This document shows, one piece after another, positions 50,615 to 59,376 of a stretch of 64,000 bases of DNA. Position 1 is the first letter of the stretch, and each line of letters starts with the position of its first letter. The notes below the pieces were generated by a model. That model was given only the letters and a program-made list of their open reading frames with translations, was not told the DNA's origin and made no database searches. The position numbers were made by a program, and so were the translations under genes. Origin of the DNA: Planctomycetota bacterium (GTDB lineage Bacteria > Planctomycetota > SZUA-567 > H5-PLA8); NCBI GenBank assembly GCA_016200135.1, contig JACQFI010000056.1, positions 30,695-94,694 of the forward strand. Reading direction: 5' to 3'.

Positions 50615-50791
50615 CTAATGTGCGGCCTTGCGGCGCGCCAGACGTTTTGGCGGCAGCCGGACGGTCTTAAATCCAAGATCCCTGGTTTTTCGATTTAGAT
50701 CTTCGCAGATCTTTTTCAGGTCATGTCCGTGCTTTCGGGCGTAATCACGCCTGTATTTGTGGATCTTTTCCACGATCGGATCTTTAAGCAC
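50615..50791 (-). CDS. Small putative antitoxin of the PIN toxin
   Basis: 58 residues from GTG 50791, overlapping the PIN gene stop by 8 bases, as type II toxin-antitoxin genes do. The sequence starts VLKDPIVEKIHKYRRDYARKHG and continues DLKKICEDLNRK, close to the DPIVEEVRRIREEHA pattern of small proteins that accompany PIN genes in cyanobacteria and others. It ends in a basic tail. A longer frame up to 50869 is possible but overlaps the toxin. A weak SD (GGAAA) is the only start signal. Confidence 0.6.
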   Translation of the reverse strand: MLKDPIVEKIHKYRRDYARKHGHDLKKICEDLNRKTRDLGFKTVRLPPKRLARRKAAH

Positions 50792-51269
50792 TTTTCCAAT
50801 CCTCCAGAAGCTCCTCGGGCGTACAAATAATAGGAACACTGAAACCCAAGCGTGTGCAAATCGCCTCAATATGGTGACGCCTAAAAGCGTTGGCGATATG
50901 CTTACAATTCCAAGTTAAAAGATAATCCATTCCACTCGCGACGGCAATCCCGATATGCAAAGCGTCCAGGTCTGCGCTTGCAGGGATGGCGCCGTTTGTG
51001 ATTAACGTGCTCGCTAGATTCCGTGCCGTATCATCAAATTCGAGCACGGTTATCGTTGAGAGTAGTCTAAGCCTGCGTTGGACGGCTTGACGATCACCCT
51101 GCATGGACTCGACAATTACGGGAGGCGAAACGAATAGGTCATACGATGCCTTGCGATAGCGCCACCACAGCCACGTCAGTTTCTGGTGGCCGAGCATAAT
51201 GGGATTTCGACTGGCTCGCGCGGTCAAGTAGCTGACAACGGTCGTTTCAAGATACGCTTTTGGCTTCAT
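50784..51269 (-). CDS. PIN-domain ribonuclease toxin (VapC-like)
   Basis: 161 residues. PIN fold: a first acidic residue in AYLETTVVSYLTAR, a middle acidic region in IPASADLDALHIGIAVASGMDYLLTWNCKHIANA (typical D and N positions), and a terminal ICTPEELLED. PIN nucleases cut RNA and act as growth-arresting toxins. The residue 7 position reads Glu where Asp is commoner. It begins 3 bases after the aminotransferase gene's stop and shares strand, and overlaps the putative antitoxin, here placed after the toxin. The locus is A+T-richer than its neighbours. Confidence 0.82.
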   Translation of the reverse strand: MKPKAYLETTVVSYLTARASRNPIMLGHQKLTWLWWRYRKASYDLFVSPPVIVESMQGDRQAVQRRLRLLSTITVLEFDDTARNLASTLITNGAIPASADLDALHIGIAVASGMDYLLTWNCKHIANAFRRHHIEAICTRLGFSVPIICTPEELLEDWKSA

Positions 51270-51272
51270 AGT

Positions 51273-52742
51273 CTACAGGCAGCCCAGTTCCCGCAGCGCA
51301 TGGAGCGCGCGGGTGAAGGCGTCGACGGTCTCTTCGAGTTCCTCGTCGCCGTGGGCGGCGCTGATCCAGGCCTGGCGGCCGGGGGGCAGGTCCACGCCTT
51401 CGAGCAGCAGCGCGCGGCGCAGGAGGGCGTCGAGCGCGCCTTTCTTCTTCAGGCGGTCGGCGCTGATCTGCACGGCGTCGATTTCGCCGTCGCGCAGTAA
51501 CTCCGCCGCGGCGGGTTCGGCGGTGAACAGATGGAAGACCGAGGAGAAACCGTAGGCGGCGAAGGGCAGGCCTTCGGCCTTGAAGAGCGCGTTGAGGCGG
51601 CGCTTGAGCTGCGTGGTAAAGGCTTCGGCCGCGCGGCAGGGCGCGCCGCCATCGACGAGGCGCAGCATCGCGTTGCCGGCGGCGGCGGAGACCGGCGAGG
51701 CGTTGAACGTTCCGTACTGCGCGACGCGGCGGACGCGGTCCTTGGCGCCGTCGCCGCTGAACTGCATCGGCGCGAACGATTCCTTGGGACCGCAGACCGC
51801 GCCGCCGGGCATGCCGCCGGCGAGGACCTTGGCGAGGCACGTAATATCGGGAAAGACGTGGAAGCGGTCCTGCACGCCGCCGGGCGCGACGCGGAAGCCG
51901 GTGATCACTTCGTCGAAGATCAGTTTCGTGCCGAAGCGCGTGCAGAGTTCGCGCAGGCCGTCGAGAAAGCCCGCGGCGAGCGGCACCGCGCCGCCGGCGG
52001 CGCCGGTCGGCTCGAGGATCACGCCAGCGACATCGCCGCTGGAGAGCGCCTGTTCGACGAAGGCCAAGTTGTTCGCGGGGAGCACGCGGGTGAGCGCGCG
52101 CACGGCTTCCGGCACGCCGCGCGTCCAGGGGGTCTCGAAAGGTACGTCGATGGCGTTGACCGCATGGTCGAGCCAGCCGTGGAAATGGCCCTCGAACTTC
52201 ACCAGCAGGTCGCGGCCGGTGAGCGCGCGAGCGAGGCGGACGGCGAGCGCGGTGGATTCGCTGCCGGAGGCGGTGAAGCGCACGCATTCGGCGCTGGGGA
52301 TCAGCGCGCGGACGCGTTCGGCCCAGAGGACCTCGCGTTCGTGGCAGGCGCCGGGGTGCATCACTTCCTGCGCGGCCAAATGCACGGCCTCGACGATCTC
52401 GCGCCGCGCGTGCCCGAGCAGCAGCGCGCCGTGGCCGACCCAGTAGTCGATGTAGCTGCGCCCATCCACGTCGTACTTGCGCGCGCCGCGCGCCTTCTGC
52501 ATGTAGAGGCTCGGCCCGCCGACGAAGCGGTTGTCGTGGCTCACGCCGCCGGGCAGCGCCTTGCGCGCGCGTTCGCCCAGCGCAAGCGACTTGGGACAGC
52601 GTTCGGCGATGCGGGCTTCGAGCGCGCCGCGGGCGCGGGCGAGCGCATCGGCGCTGGGCGCGGCGTGGCGCGGACGCGGAGCCTTCAGCACCGCGATAGA
52701 GCCTTCGGATTTCTTCGAGCGGGGCGCGGGAGCCGGTGTCAT
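51273..52742 (-). CDS. GSA-aminomutase-like class III PLP aminotransferase
   Basis: 489 residues from ATG 52742, with AAGGA 8 bases upstream; a longer frame to 52853 lacks an RBS. Class III aminotransferase of the glutamate-1-semialdehyde 2,1-aminomutase type: GGVSHDNRF, RYDVDGRSYIDYWVGHGALLLGH-like, FTASGSESTALAVRLARA, ILEPTGAAGG, LIFDEVITGFRVAPGG and PLP lysine in CLAKVLAGGMPGGAVCG. It may shift an amino group in tetrapyrrole synthesis, but the long N-terminal tail (about 55 residues) and absence of hem genes make a separate omega-transaminase just as likely. Confidence 0.88.
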   Translation of the reverse strand: MTPAPAPRSKKSEGSIAVLKAPRPRHAAPSADALARARGALEARIAERCPKSLALGERARKALPGGVSHDNRFVGGPSLYMQKARGARKYDVDGRSYIDYWVGHGALLLGHARREIVEAVHLAAQEVMHPGACHEREVLWAERVRALIPSAECVRFTASGSESTALAVRLARALTGRDLLVKFEGHFHGWLDHAVNAIDVPFETPWTRGVPEAVRALTRVLPANNLAFVEQALSSGDVAGVILEPTGAAGGAVPLAAGFLDGLRELCTRFGTKLIFDEVITGFRVAPGGVQDRFHVFPDITCLAKVLAGGMPGGAVCGPKESFAPMQFSGDGAKDRVRRVAQYGTFNASPVSAAAGNAMLRLVDGGAPCRAAEAFTTQLKRRLNALFKAEGLPFAAYGFSSVFHLFTAEPAAAELLRDGEIDAVQISADRLKKKGALDALLRRALLLEGVDLPPGRQAWISAAHGDEELEETVDAFTRALHALRELGCL

Positions 52743-52831
52743 GGGGCCTATCCTTATTAGTAGGCGTGCGCGGGCACGGCATGGTGCATTAGGGAAAGTA
52801 TCGGCGTCGATGTTGGGGCTCTTAAGCGAAT

Positions 52832-53647
52832 TTACGGCTGGGCAGCGGGCCATGCGCGGCGGAATGCCACCTGCGCGGCGTGGTCGTGAAGAGAACCTTT
52901 GCGCGCCTTGGCGATGGCGGCGGCCGAGTAGCCGCTCACGATGCGTTCGATGAGCACGCGCGGGCCAGCCACACTAAAGAGGATACGCCAGGACTTGAGC
53001 GCAAGCTGGAGGCCGCCGGACTTGCGTTGGGAGATGCGGCGGTACGGATGCGGCGCGGGGTCGCGGCGCAGCACGTGCTCCGCGTGCGCGTGCAGATCGA
53101 TGCCGTGCTCGCGGCGGAGCCAGCCGGACTGTTCGCGCGCAAGAGCGGACCAGGTGACTTCAAAGGAAGCGCCGTTGCGCTCGGTCGCGGCGGCCGCTTC
53201 GAGCCAGCCGATGCGCGCGTTGGGAAAGGCCTCGGCATAAGGCAGATACGGCTTGAGGTCGAGAATCGGCGTGCCGTCGAGCAGGTCCACGCCTTCGACG
53301 CGCAGCGTGCGGCCTGTGACCGCGAGCAGTCGCACAAGCGAGAGGCCGATGGGATTCGGGCGGTGCGGCGAGCGCGTGGCGAAGAGGCCGCGCTTGGTCT
53401 TCGAGCCGCGCGGCGGGAGGACTTTGGGCTTCCACGTCTTGTTGCGGTGGAACCACGCGACGATCCAGATGCGCTCGAAGCCGGCGAGGTCTTCAAGCGC
53501 CTGTTCGAAGTTGCGGCGCGGTTCGAGTTCGATCACGCCTACCGCCGGCGCGTCGCCCGCGCCGGGCTGGCGCGGCGCGCGGTAGCGGTCGGTAAAGGGC
53601 GTGCGGATGACGCCGATGGGCCGGAGCGTGAGCGGTTCGAGCTTCAT
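52832..53647 (-). CDS. trmO: tRNA-Thr(GGU) m6t6A37 methyltransferase (TsaA/YaeB family), extended
   Basis: 271 residues. TsaA/TrmO fold at about 1-150: LRPIGVIRTPF at the start, RSPHRPNPIGLSLVRL in the middle, VDLLDGTPILDLKPYLPYAE at the end. TrmO uses S-adenosylmethionine to methylate t6A37 of tRNA. A C-terminal extension (about 155-271), basic and His-rich, is longer than the usual 235-residue enzyme but within the family's range. The start overlaps the GH5 stop by one base (TGATG). A cellulase and a tRNA methylase sharing coupled translation is not obvious functionally. Confidence 0.9.
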   Translation of the reverse strand: MKLEPLTLRPIGVIRTPFTDRYRAPRQPGAGDAPAVGVIELEPRRNFEQALEDLAGFERIWIVAWFHRNKTWKPKVLPPRGSKTKRGLFATRSPHRPNPIGLSLVRLLAVTGRTLRVEGVDLLDGTPILDLKPYLPYAEAFPNARIGWLEAAAATERNGASFEVTWSALAREQSGWLRREHGIDLHAHAEHVLRRDPAPHPYRRISQRKSGGLQLALKSWRILFSVAGPRVLIERIVSGYSAAAIAKARKGSLHDHAAQVAFRRAWPAAQP

Positions 53648-54729
53648 CAGGGCTTCGCGGCGGGCGCGGCGGGCATGTGCTTGAGCAGGACGGCGAGCTG
53701 CGGGCGGTCGGTGGTGAAGTTGTCGCCCGGCTGCAGGCTCATGGAGTATTTCTCGCCCCAGAAGATGCCGCCCGCCCAGTAGGTGCCGCCGAAGCCGGCC
53801 TTGTCGAGCTCCTGAAGAAAGTTCTCGAGGACCTCACACCATCGCGGGTCGTCGCGCGGCGCGGCGAACTCGCCCAAGAACCCCTGGACCTTGTTCTTCT
53901 GGCACCATTCGACGAACTGCTGCAGGCGCTTGCGGCCGATCTCGGGCAGGTCGGGATTCTTGGCGAGCTCGTCCGCATAGGACTTCTTGTACGAGCCGCT
54001 GTTGTCGGCGTCGAAGTAGCAGTGGGCCTCGTACATGAAGCGGTTCTCGGGGTCCTTCACCCAGCTCTCCGCGCCGTTGTGCTTCTCCCAATCGGCGGCG
54101 TTGGACCAACTGAGCCCGCCAACGAGGATCAGCGTGCGGTCCTTGTTCTCGCGGATCGTTGCGATCACGGCGTTGGAGATCGCCTTCCAGTCGGACGCGC
54201 CCATGTCGTGGGGCTCGTTCATCAGGCCGTAGCCGTAGATCGAGGACTCGTCCTTGAACTCTTTGGAGAGCCGCTTCCAGAGGTCCTGGAAGTCGGCGGT
54301 CTTCACCGGAACCTGTTCGTCGATCTTCTGCTCGATGATGCAGCCCTTCCACGCGTCGCCGATCTTGACGCGGTAGCGGCAGTAGTTGTGGATATCGAGG
54401 ATCACTTTGGCGCCGGCGGCCTTGGCCCACTCGATATTTTTCTTAAGCGCCGCTAGGTACGCCGCGTCGAAGTCGCCCGAGAGCGCCGGCTGGAGGCGCT
54501 CCCACTTAAGCGGGACGCGGAAGACGGTGAGGCCCTTCTTGGCGAAGTAGTCGAAGGTCTTCTGATTATTAAAGGTGTAGTCCTTGTTCGGGACGCCGGG
54601 GATCGCGCCGCCAAATTCCGGCCCGGCGGCGTTGACGCCGCGGCGGAAGGGCGGTTCTTCGTCGGCGGCACAAGCGAGCGATGCCGCAAGAAAGAAAGCG
54701 GCCATGCCGCACAGGATGGTGGAACGCAT
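53647..54729 (-). CDS. GH5-family glycoside hydrolase, secreted
   Basis: 360 residues from ATG 54729 with GGAGG 6 bases upstream. The Sec signal ends near ACAADE. GH5 clan GH-A barrel: RVPLKWERLQP, the acid/base Glu in GLMNEPHD near residue 170, HCYFDADNSG, nucleophile Glu in GFLGEFAAP near 285 and WAGGIFWG near 320. The enzyme would cut beta-1,4-glucan or mannan outside the cytoplasm; endoglucanase is most likely from the motif set. It is an isolated extracellular hydrolase next to trmO. Confidence 0.92.
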   Translation of the reverse strand: MRSTILCGMAAFFLAASLACAADEEPPFRRGVNAAGPEFGGAIPGVPNKDYTFNNQKTFDYFAKKGLTVFRVPLKWERLQPALSGDFDAAYLAALKKNIEWAKAAGAKVILDIHNYCRYRVKIGDAWKGCIIEQKIDEQVPVKTADFQDLWKRLSKEFKDESSIYGYGLMNEPHDMGASDWKAISNAVIATIRENKDRTLILVGGLSWSNAADWEKHNGAESWVKDPENRFMYEAHCYFDADNSGSYKKSYADELAKNPDLPEIGRKRLQQFVEWCQKNKVQGFLGEFAAPRDDPRWCEVLENFLQELDKAGFGGTYWAGGIFWGEKYSMSLQPGDNFTTDRPQLAVLLKHMPAAPAAKP

Positions 54730-54870
54730 CGAGCACCTCCGCTGGAAAGCCGCAGCCAATTTACCACAGACTTCTCAGGCTGAAACGGCTTCCAGGGGAA
54801 GCAGGCGGATCAAACGGCGCGCCTAATTCGTGGCTCCGTGGTCTCGGCGGGGTTCGTAGTGGCGTGAGCA

Positions 54871-54914
54871 CTCCCTGGCGGGGACGCCGGTGAGACCATC
54901 GGCGGGACGCCGAT
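54871..54914. repeat. GGCGTCCCGCC-type palindromic repeat
   Basis: ATCGGCG (54898-54904) pairs with CGCCGAT (54908-54914) around GGA, next to a second stem GGCG-GGGA-CGCC (54877-54888). The same GGCGTCCCGCC core reappears at 60333-60430, which suggests an interspersed palindromic element. It lies before the stop of the PhyH gene. Confidence 0.6.
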
Positions 54915-54925
54915 GCCACGGTTCA

Positions 54926-55756
54926 TCAACCGTAGGCGCCGGAGGGCAGGAATCCGAGCAGGCGCTTGAGGCGGGCGTCGGCGCCGGCGTAGACGTGCTC
55001 GGGCATCCGATAATTCATGAACGGGAAATACTTGTGCCCGATGAGGCGGCGGGCGTAGCTGACCTGCGTCATGTAGCGCGTGCGGTCGCTGCGGTTCGGC
55101 CCGCCGCGGTGCCAGACCTGGTTGTTGAACAGCACCACGCTGCCGGCCTTGCCGAGGTTGGGTTCGATGAGCTTCTCCCAGGGCGTGCCGGCCATGTCGC
55201 CCGGCGCATTGGCGCCGAAGAGGTGCGAGCCGGGGATGACCTCGGTGCCGCCGTGTTCGACGCGCTCGACATCGGTGAGGTAGTAATTCGCGGTGAAGAG
55301 CAGCACGGGCAGGCGGACGTTCGTGGGCGGTTCGCCGTGCGTGACGAGGTAGTGCGGCTTGTCGTCCTGGTGCCAGGTGCTGATGCCGCCGCCGGGCGGG
55401 GAGATGAACGAGTTGTTGTGGACGACGTGGCAGTCCGGCGCGACGAGCGCTTCCGCGAAGGAGACGATGGGTTCGAGATCGAAGAGCGAAATGTTGGCCG
55501 GGCTGCGTTCAAACATGCGCATCTGCAGCGCGATGCCGCCGCCGATCGTGGGCTTAGGCCCGAGGGCGAGGTCGAGGTCGGCTTTAAGCTGCGCGACGAG
55601 GGCGGGCGGAAGGACGTTCTGCAGAAAGAGGTAGCCGTCGCGGTTGAAGCGCTCCACCCATTCCTGGATCTGCGCGGGCTCGGCCTTGCGGCCCGCCCAG
55701 AAGCCTTCCTGGGGTTCGACCTTTGAACTTTTCGCGGCCTCGAGCGTCGTGGACAT
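54926..55756 (-). CDS. Phytanoyl-CoA dioxygenase (PhyH)-family oxygenase
   Basis: 276 residues. Double-stranded beta-helix Fe(II)/2-oxoglutarate oxygenase. The facial triad is H129 and D131 in TWHQDDKP and H216 in VWHRGG, with a 2-oxoglutarate Arg in RSDRTRYM (225 or 227). FISPPGGGISTWHQDD and HGGTEVIPGSH are usual. It hydroxylates an aliphatic or small-molecule substrate. PhyH genes are strongly expanded in planctomycetes. It is divergent from the AraC regulator, which is the likely controller. Substrate unknown. Confidence 0.9.
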   Translation of the reverse strand: MSTTLEAAKSSKVEPQEGFWAGRKAEPAQIQEWVERFNRDGYLFLQNVLPPALVAQLKADLDLALGPKPTIGGGIALQMRMFERSPANISLFDLEPIVSFAEALVAPDCHVVHNNSFISPPGGGISTWHQDDKPHYLVTHGEPPTNVRLPVLLFTANYYLTDVERVEHGGTEVIPGSHLFGANAPGDMAGTPWEKLIEPNLGKAGSVVLFNNQVWHRGGPNRSDRTRYMTQVSYARRLIGHKYFPFMNYRMPEHVYAGADARLKRLLGFLPSGAYG

Positions 55757-55816
55757 CAGGCGTTCCTCCGGGTGAAAGTTACCTTTCGCGGTTGCGCGAG
55801 ACTTTGAAACACGCGC

Positions 55817-55828
55817 GTATCGCGATAC
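55817..55828. promoter_or_regulatory. Palindrome in the PhyH/AraC divergent promoter region
   Basis: GTATCGCGATAC is a perfect 12-bp palindrome, about 80 bases before the AraC start and 60 before the PhyH start. A weaker GAAAG-TTAC-CTTTC dyad lies nearer PhyH (about 55776-55789). Either could be the AraC site; AraC proteins prefer direct or asymmetric repeats, so the palindrome may serve another factor. Confidence 0.45.
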
Positions 55829-55907
55829 ATTCTCTCTACCCTTATCGGCAGGGCAGCGCCACGGATTACGGGCCGCGCTTTAGGGCAAGCGACCCGCAGA
55901 AATCGAC

Positions 55908-56858
55908 ATGACCACCCCGTCATCCCCCGAACCGAGCCAATATATCGTCCTGGACGAGCTCCAGCCGAGCGTGGAGCTTGCGGCGTGCTACGACTACACG
56001 CACGACCCGTGGTTCCGGTATCGCGTGCCCGGCGCGCATTTTCTGCTGTGCAAGTCGGGGCACATCGAAGCCAAGACGCCGAACGGGCACTTCCACGCCA
56101 AGGCCGGCGACCTGCTCGCGTTTCGCGCCACGGACTTGAACCAGTACGGCACGCACGGGCGGACGTACTTTTACGAGGCGCACATCACGTTCGCGCGACC
56201 GCCGAAGAACCGCCTGACGGTGTGGCTCGACGAGGTGGGCCCGCTGCCCGAGCACCTGCCGCTGGGTTCGTCGTTCGACCGGATGCGGCAGGTCTTCGAC
56301 ACGTACTGCCTGAATCTATCGCAGCGTTCCGCGGCGGCGCACGCGCGGGTGATCTCGGCGCTGTGGGAGATGCTGGACATCATGGCGGAAGTGGCCGGAA
56401 CGCGGCCCATGCAGGCGCATCGGGTGGACGAGTGGCAGCGCGCGCGCATCGTCCTGGGTTCAGACCTGACCGCGAACCGCGAGATTCAGGACCTGGCCAA
56501 AGAGATGGGCCTGACGCCGGACCATTTCATCCGGCGCTTCAAGCAGCGCTTCGGCACGAGTCCCAAGGCGTACCGCACGCAGGCGAAGCTGCGGCACGCG
56601 GCGCAAATGCTGCGCGCGGGGAGCTGTTCGATCAAGACGCTGGCCTACGAGCTCGGTTTTGCCGACGCGTACTCGTTCACGCGCGCGTTCAAGCGCTACC
56701 TAGGCGTGCTGCCGTCGGACGTGCGCGCGGGCGAGGCGTCGAGCGGCGTCGAATCGCCCGCGGTGGAGGGGACGCAGTTCAAGTTGAACACGCACATCAT
56801 CCCGGCGGACGCGGGAAAGGATTTTTACGAGAAGTTTCACCCGACGCCGCGGAAGTGA
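55908..56858 (+). CDS. AraC-family transcriptional regulator with cupin-like sensor
   Basis: 316 residues. The N-terminal half (about 15-150) is a cupin-like AraC sensor (FLLCKSGHIEAKTP, HAKAGDLLAFRATDLNQYG, FYEAHITF). The C-terminal region (about 165-275) has two helix-turn-helix motifs: IQDLAKEMGLTPDHFIRRFKQRFGTSPKAYR and IKTLAYELGFADAYSFTRAFKRYLGVLPS. It activates or represses in response to a small molecule. It is divergent from PhyH. A tail of about 40 residues beyond the DNA-binding domain is unusual for the family. Confidence 0.93.
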   Translation: MTTPSSPEPSQYIVLDELQPSVELAACYDYTHDPWFRYRVPGAHFLLCKSGHIEAKTPNGHFHAKAGDLLAFRATDLNQYGTHGRTYFYEAHITFARPPKNRLTVWLDEVGPLPEHLPLGSSFDRMRQVFDTYCLNLSQRSAAAHARVISALWEMLDIMAEVAGTRPMQAHRVDEWQRARIVLGSDLTANREIQDLAKEMGLTPDHFIRRFKQRFGTSPKAYRTQAKLRHAAQMLRAGSCSIKTLAYELGFADAYSFTRAFKRYLGVLPSDVRAGEASSGVESPAVEGTQFKLNTHIIPADAGKDFYEKFHPTPRK

Positions 56859-57099
56859 AAGGGCGCCTATTTTTATCGTCCGAAACGCATTGGCAAATTG
56901 GCCAAAAAGCCAAATCTACCGACCGAAAATGAGTCGCCAATGCACGAGGTTTTTTGTACGTAAATCCGGCGCATCCTTGACAGGCCCTACTCAAACAGGG
57001 TCAAATTTATATGGAGGATTCTGTGTTAAACGGAGACTCTTTCAATGCTTTCAGCGGATATTTTTTGCACGCGCGCATGGAAAAACAAGGAGGCGCGCC

Positions 57100-57498
57100 A
57101 TGGAAAGAAAAGTCGTGCTCATCGTGGGTGAAGCGTGCGATCGGTTCGGGCGCGTGACGACGACCTTGGCCACCTGCGGGTACAAAGTGGAGAAGGCGCG
57201 CGACGTTCTGGAGGCCATCGAGAAGCTGAACGCGGGCGTCCGCGTGGACCTGATCCTGATGCATACTCCGGAAGACGCGCTGCGTTTTCGAGAGGCGCAC
57301 GAGTTCCTGCGGACGTCCGGATACGCTGCGGTCCCCACCATTCTGCTGTCCAACTCCGACTACGCGGAAGAGATCCACGCGTGCAGCAACCGCTACCGGA
57401 CGCTGGGCGATCCCGAGTCCGTGGACTGGTTCGAGTTGATTCGCACAACGCAGGAACTGATCGGCTCGGCCCAACCCCATGAGGTCTGGCTCGACTGA
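57100..57498 (+). CDS. Degenerate receiver-domain protein (no phospho-Asp)
   Basis: 132 residues; SD AAGGAGG 7 bases before the ATG. The receiver fold is visible (VVLIVGEACDRFGRVTTTLATCGYKVEKARDVLEAIEKL and VDLILMHTPED), but the acidic pair that binds Mg2+ is replaced by GEA and the phosphorylated Asp is His55. The Thr/Ser position is ILLSNS and the Lys position is not conserved. It therefore cannot be phosphorylated by the usual Asp chemistry and probably signals by binding. It is the first gene of the signalling cluster to 62855, 265 bases ahead of the REC-kinase hybrid. Confidence 0.75.
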   Translation: MERKVVLIVGEACDRFGRVTTTLATCGYKVEKARDVLEAIEKLNAGVRVDLILMHTPEDALRFREAHEFLRTSGYAAVPTILLSNSDYAEEIHACSNRYRTLGDPESVDWFELIRTTQELIGSAQPHEVWLD

Positions 57499-57763
57499 AC
57501 TCCGGCGAATAATCCCCGGTGCGGCAAACCTGGATGCTCGCACTGGCATTGACGCCATTTTTCAGATCAAATCTCTTGCGCCGGCGTCCAAAAAATGCCT
57601 TGGAAAAAGAGCGCAGTGTGGAAATTTCGCGTCTCAAAAATTGACTCAATTGAAACCACATGGTTTGATTTAATCGGGCGCATAGTCGCATATCCGCGGA
57701 TGCATATATGCCAAATCAAAGCGATCGAGTGGGCTTATTCGCGACGTACGGGAGTAAAGGGCT

Positions 57764-59314
57764 ATGGACAGGGGATCCGTCACGAAAGTCCTCCTCGTAG
57801 AGGACGATCCGCAGGACGCGTACCTGGTTACGCGCGCGCTGACGCGCCCCTCCGAATTCGAGTTCGCGATCAAGACCGTCGGCTGGCTTGAAGAGGCGCT
57901 CGGCCTCATTCGCCGCGAACCGTTCGACATCGCGCTGCTGGACCTCAATCTCCCCGACTCGACCGGCCCGGAGACCGTCTCGAAACTGCAAAAAGCAGCT
58001 CCGCTCCTGCCGATATTGGTGCTCACGGGCGCCGAAACCGAGGACATCGCGGTCGAGACGATGCGCCGGGGCGCCCAGGACTGCCTGCTGAAAGGCAAGT
58101 CCGAACCCGCGGTATTGCGGCGCGTGATCCGCTATGCGATCGAGCGCAAGGGCCTGCTCGAACACGTCATCCGGCAGAACGAGCGCCTGAAGGAACTGGA
58201 CCGGCTGAAGAGCGAGTTCGTTTCCGTCGTGACGCACGAACTGCGGACCCCGATGACGGCGATGAAGATCTCGCTGAGCATGCTGGAGAACGGCCCGCCG
58301 GATCTGAAGCACGCGGAGAACCAGGAGTCGCTGCAGATGCTGCGCCGGAACACGGACCGGCTCATGAAGCTGATCAACGAAGTGCTGGACGTCTCGCGCA
58401 TCGAGTCCGGCCGGCTGCAACTGAACATCCAGGATACGGACATCGTGGGCGTGATCCACGAGGTGATGAGCCTGCTCTCCCCGCTGCTGCGCGAGCGGCA
58501 GTGCCAGGTGAGCGCCGACGTGCTGGACGAGAACATCTACGCGCAATGCGATCGCGAGAAGATCGTGCAGGTGCTCGTGAACCTGGTGAGCAACGCGAGC
58601 CTGCACAACGAACCCGGCCTGCGGATCACGCTCGGCGCGCGGCACCAGGGCAACCAGATCCGCATGTGGGTTGCGGACAACGGAAAAGGCATCTCGGAGG
58701 AAGAGCAGAAGCGGATCTTCCAGCCGTACTATCAGGTGCGGTGCCAGGGCGAAACGTACACGAAGGGCACGGGCCTGGGCCTCGCCATCGCGCGCGGCAT
58801 GGTGAAGGCGCATCACAAGAAGCTGGCGCTCAAATCGAAGCCGGGCGAGGGCACGGAGTTCTCGTTCGAGTTGGACGCGCTGCCGGTGCAGGACCTGAAA
58901 GTGGAACGCACCAAGTCGTGGAAGATGCGCGACCTGGTCACCACCGCCGAGCTGTACGACCGCCGCGTGCGCGTGCAGTTCAAGGGCATGCTGTTCGGCG
59001 TACATATTCAGACGCTCCTGGAGATCATACAGGAAGTGCTCTCGCGCTGGAGCCCGTGGATGGCGCTCGACCTTTCGGAATGCACGCACATCGACAGCCG
59101 CGGGATCGGGTTCCTGCTCGAATGCCGCGCGCTGGCCATGGAGTTCGGCGGGAACACGGTGCTGGTGAGCTTGGCGCCCAATATCAAGCAGGTGTTGCTG
59201 AAGATCGGACTGCTTAACAGCGTGCCGCATTACCTGAGCCTTGCGGCGGCGATGCGGGCGATGAAGCGCGAGAGCGAATCGTCACGGAAGTCCTCGACGC
59301 GGATCTTTACATGA
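57764..59314 (+). CDS. Hybrid REC-histidine kinase-STAS signalling protein
   Basis: 516 residues. N-terminal receiver (about 5-125): acidic pair ED13-14 and phospho-Asp60 in ALLDLNLPD, Lys110 in CLLKGK. Then HisKA with phosphorylated H158 (VSVVTHELRTP) and HATPase_c with N-box LVNLVSNAS, G1 ADNGKGI and G2 GTGLGLAIARGMV. A C-terminal STAS domain (about 400-495) includes ALDLSECTHIDSRGIGFLLECRALA and LLKIGLL. STAS domains bind nucleotides or ligands or act as anti-anti-sigma. No TM helix is present: it is a cytoplasmic kinase. The fused STAS is rare and pairs well with the STAS-bearing SulP transporter in the same cluster. Confidence 0.88.
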   Translation: MDRGSVTKVLLVEDDPQDAYLVTRALTRPSEFEFAIKTVGWLEEALGLIRREPFDIALLDLNLPDSTGPETVSKLQKAAPLLPILVLTGAETEDIAVETMRRGAQDCLLKGKSEPAVLRRVIRYAIERKGLLEHVIRQNERLKELDRLKSEFVSVVTHELRTPMTAMKISLSMLENGPPDLKHAENQESLQMLRRNTDRLMKLINEVLDVSRIESGRLQLNIQDTDIVGVIHEVMSLLSPLLRERQCQVSADVLDENIYAQCDREKIVQVLVNLVSNASLHNEPGLRITLGARHQGNQIRMWVADNGKGISEEEQKRIFQPYYQVRCQGETYTKGTGLGLAIARGMVKAHHKKLALKSKPGEGTEFSFELDALPVQDLKVERTKSWKMRDLVTTAELYDRRVRVQFKGMLFGVHIQTLLEIIQEVLSRWSPWMALDLSECTHIDSRGIGFLLECRALAMEFGGNTVLVSLAPNIKQVLLKIGLLNSVPHYLSLAAAMRAMKRESESSRKSSTRIFT

Positions 59315-59376
59315 GGAGAACCTGGGAACGCCGCGCATTCGCGGATACGAGCCGGGGAGGGAGCAGGAGGCCAGCC

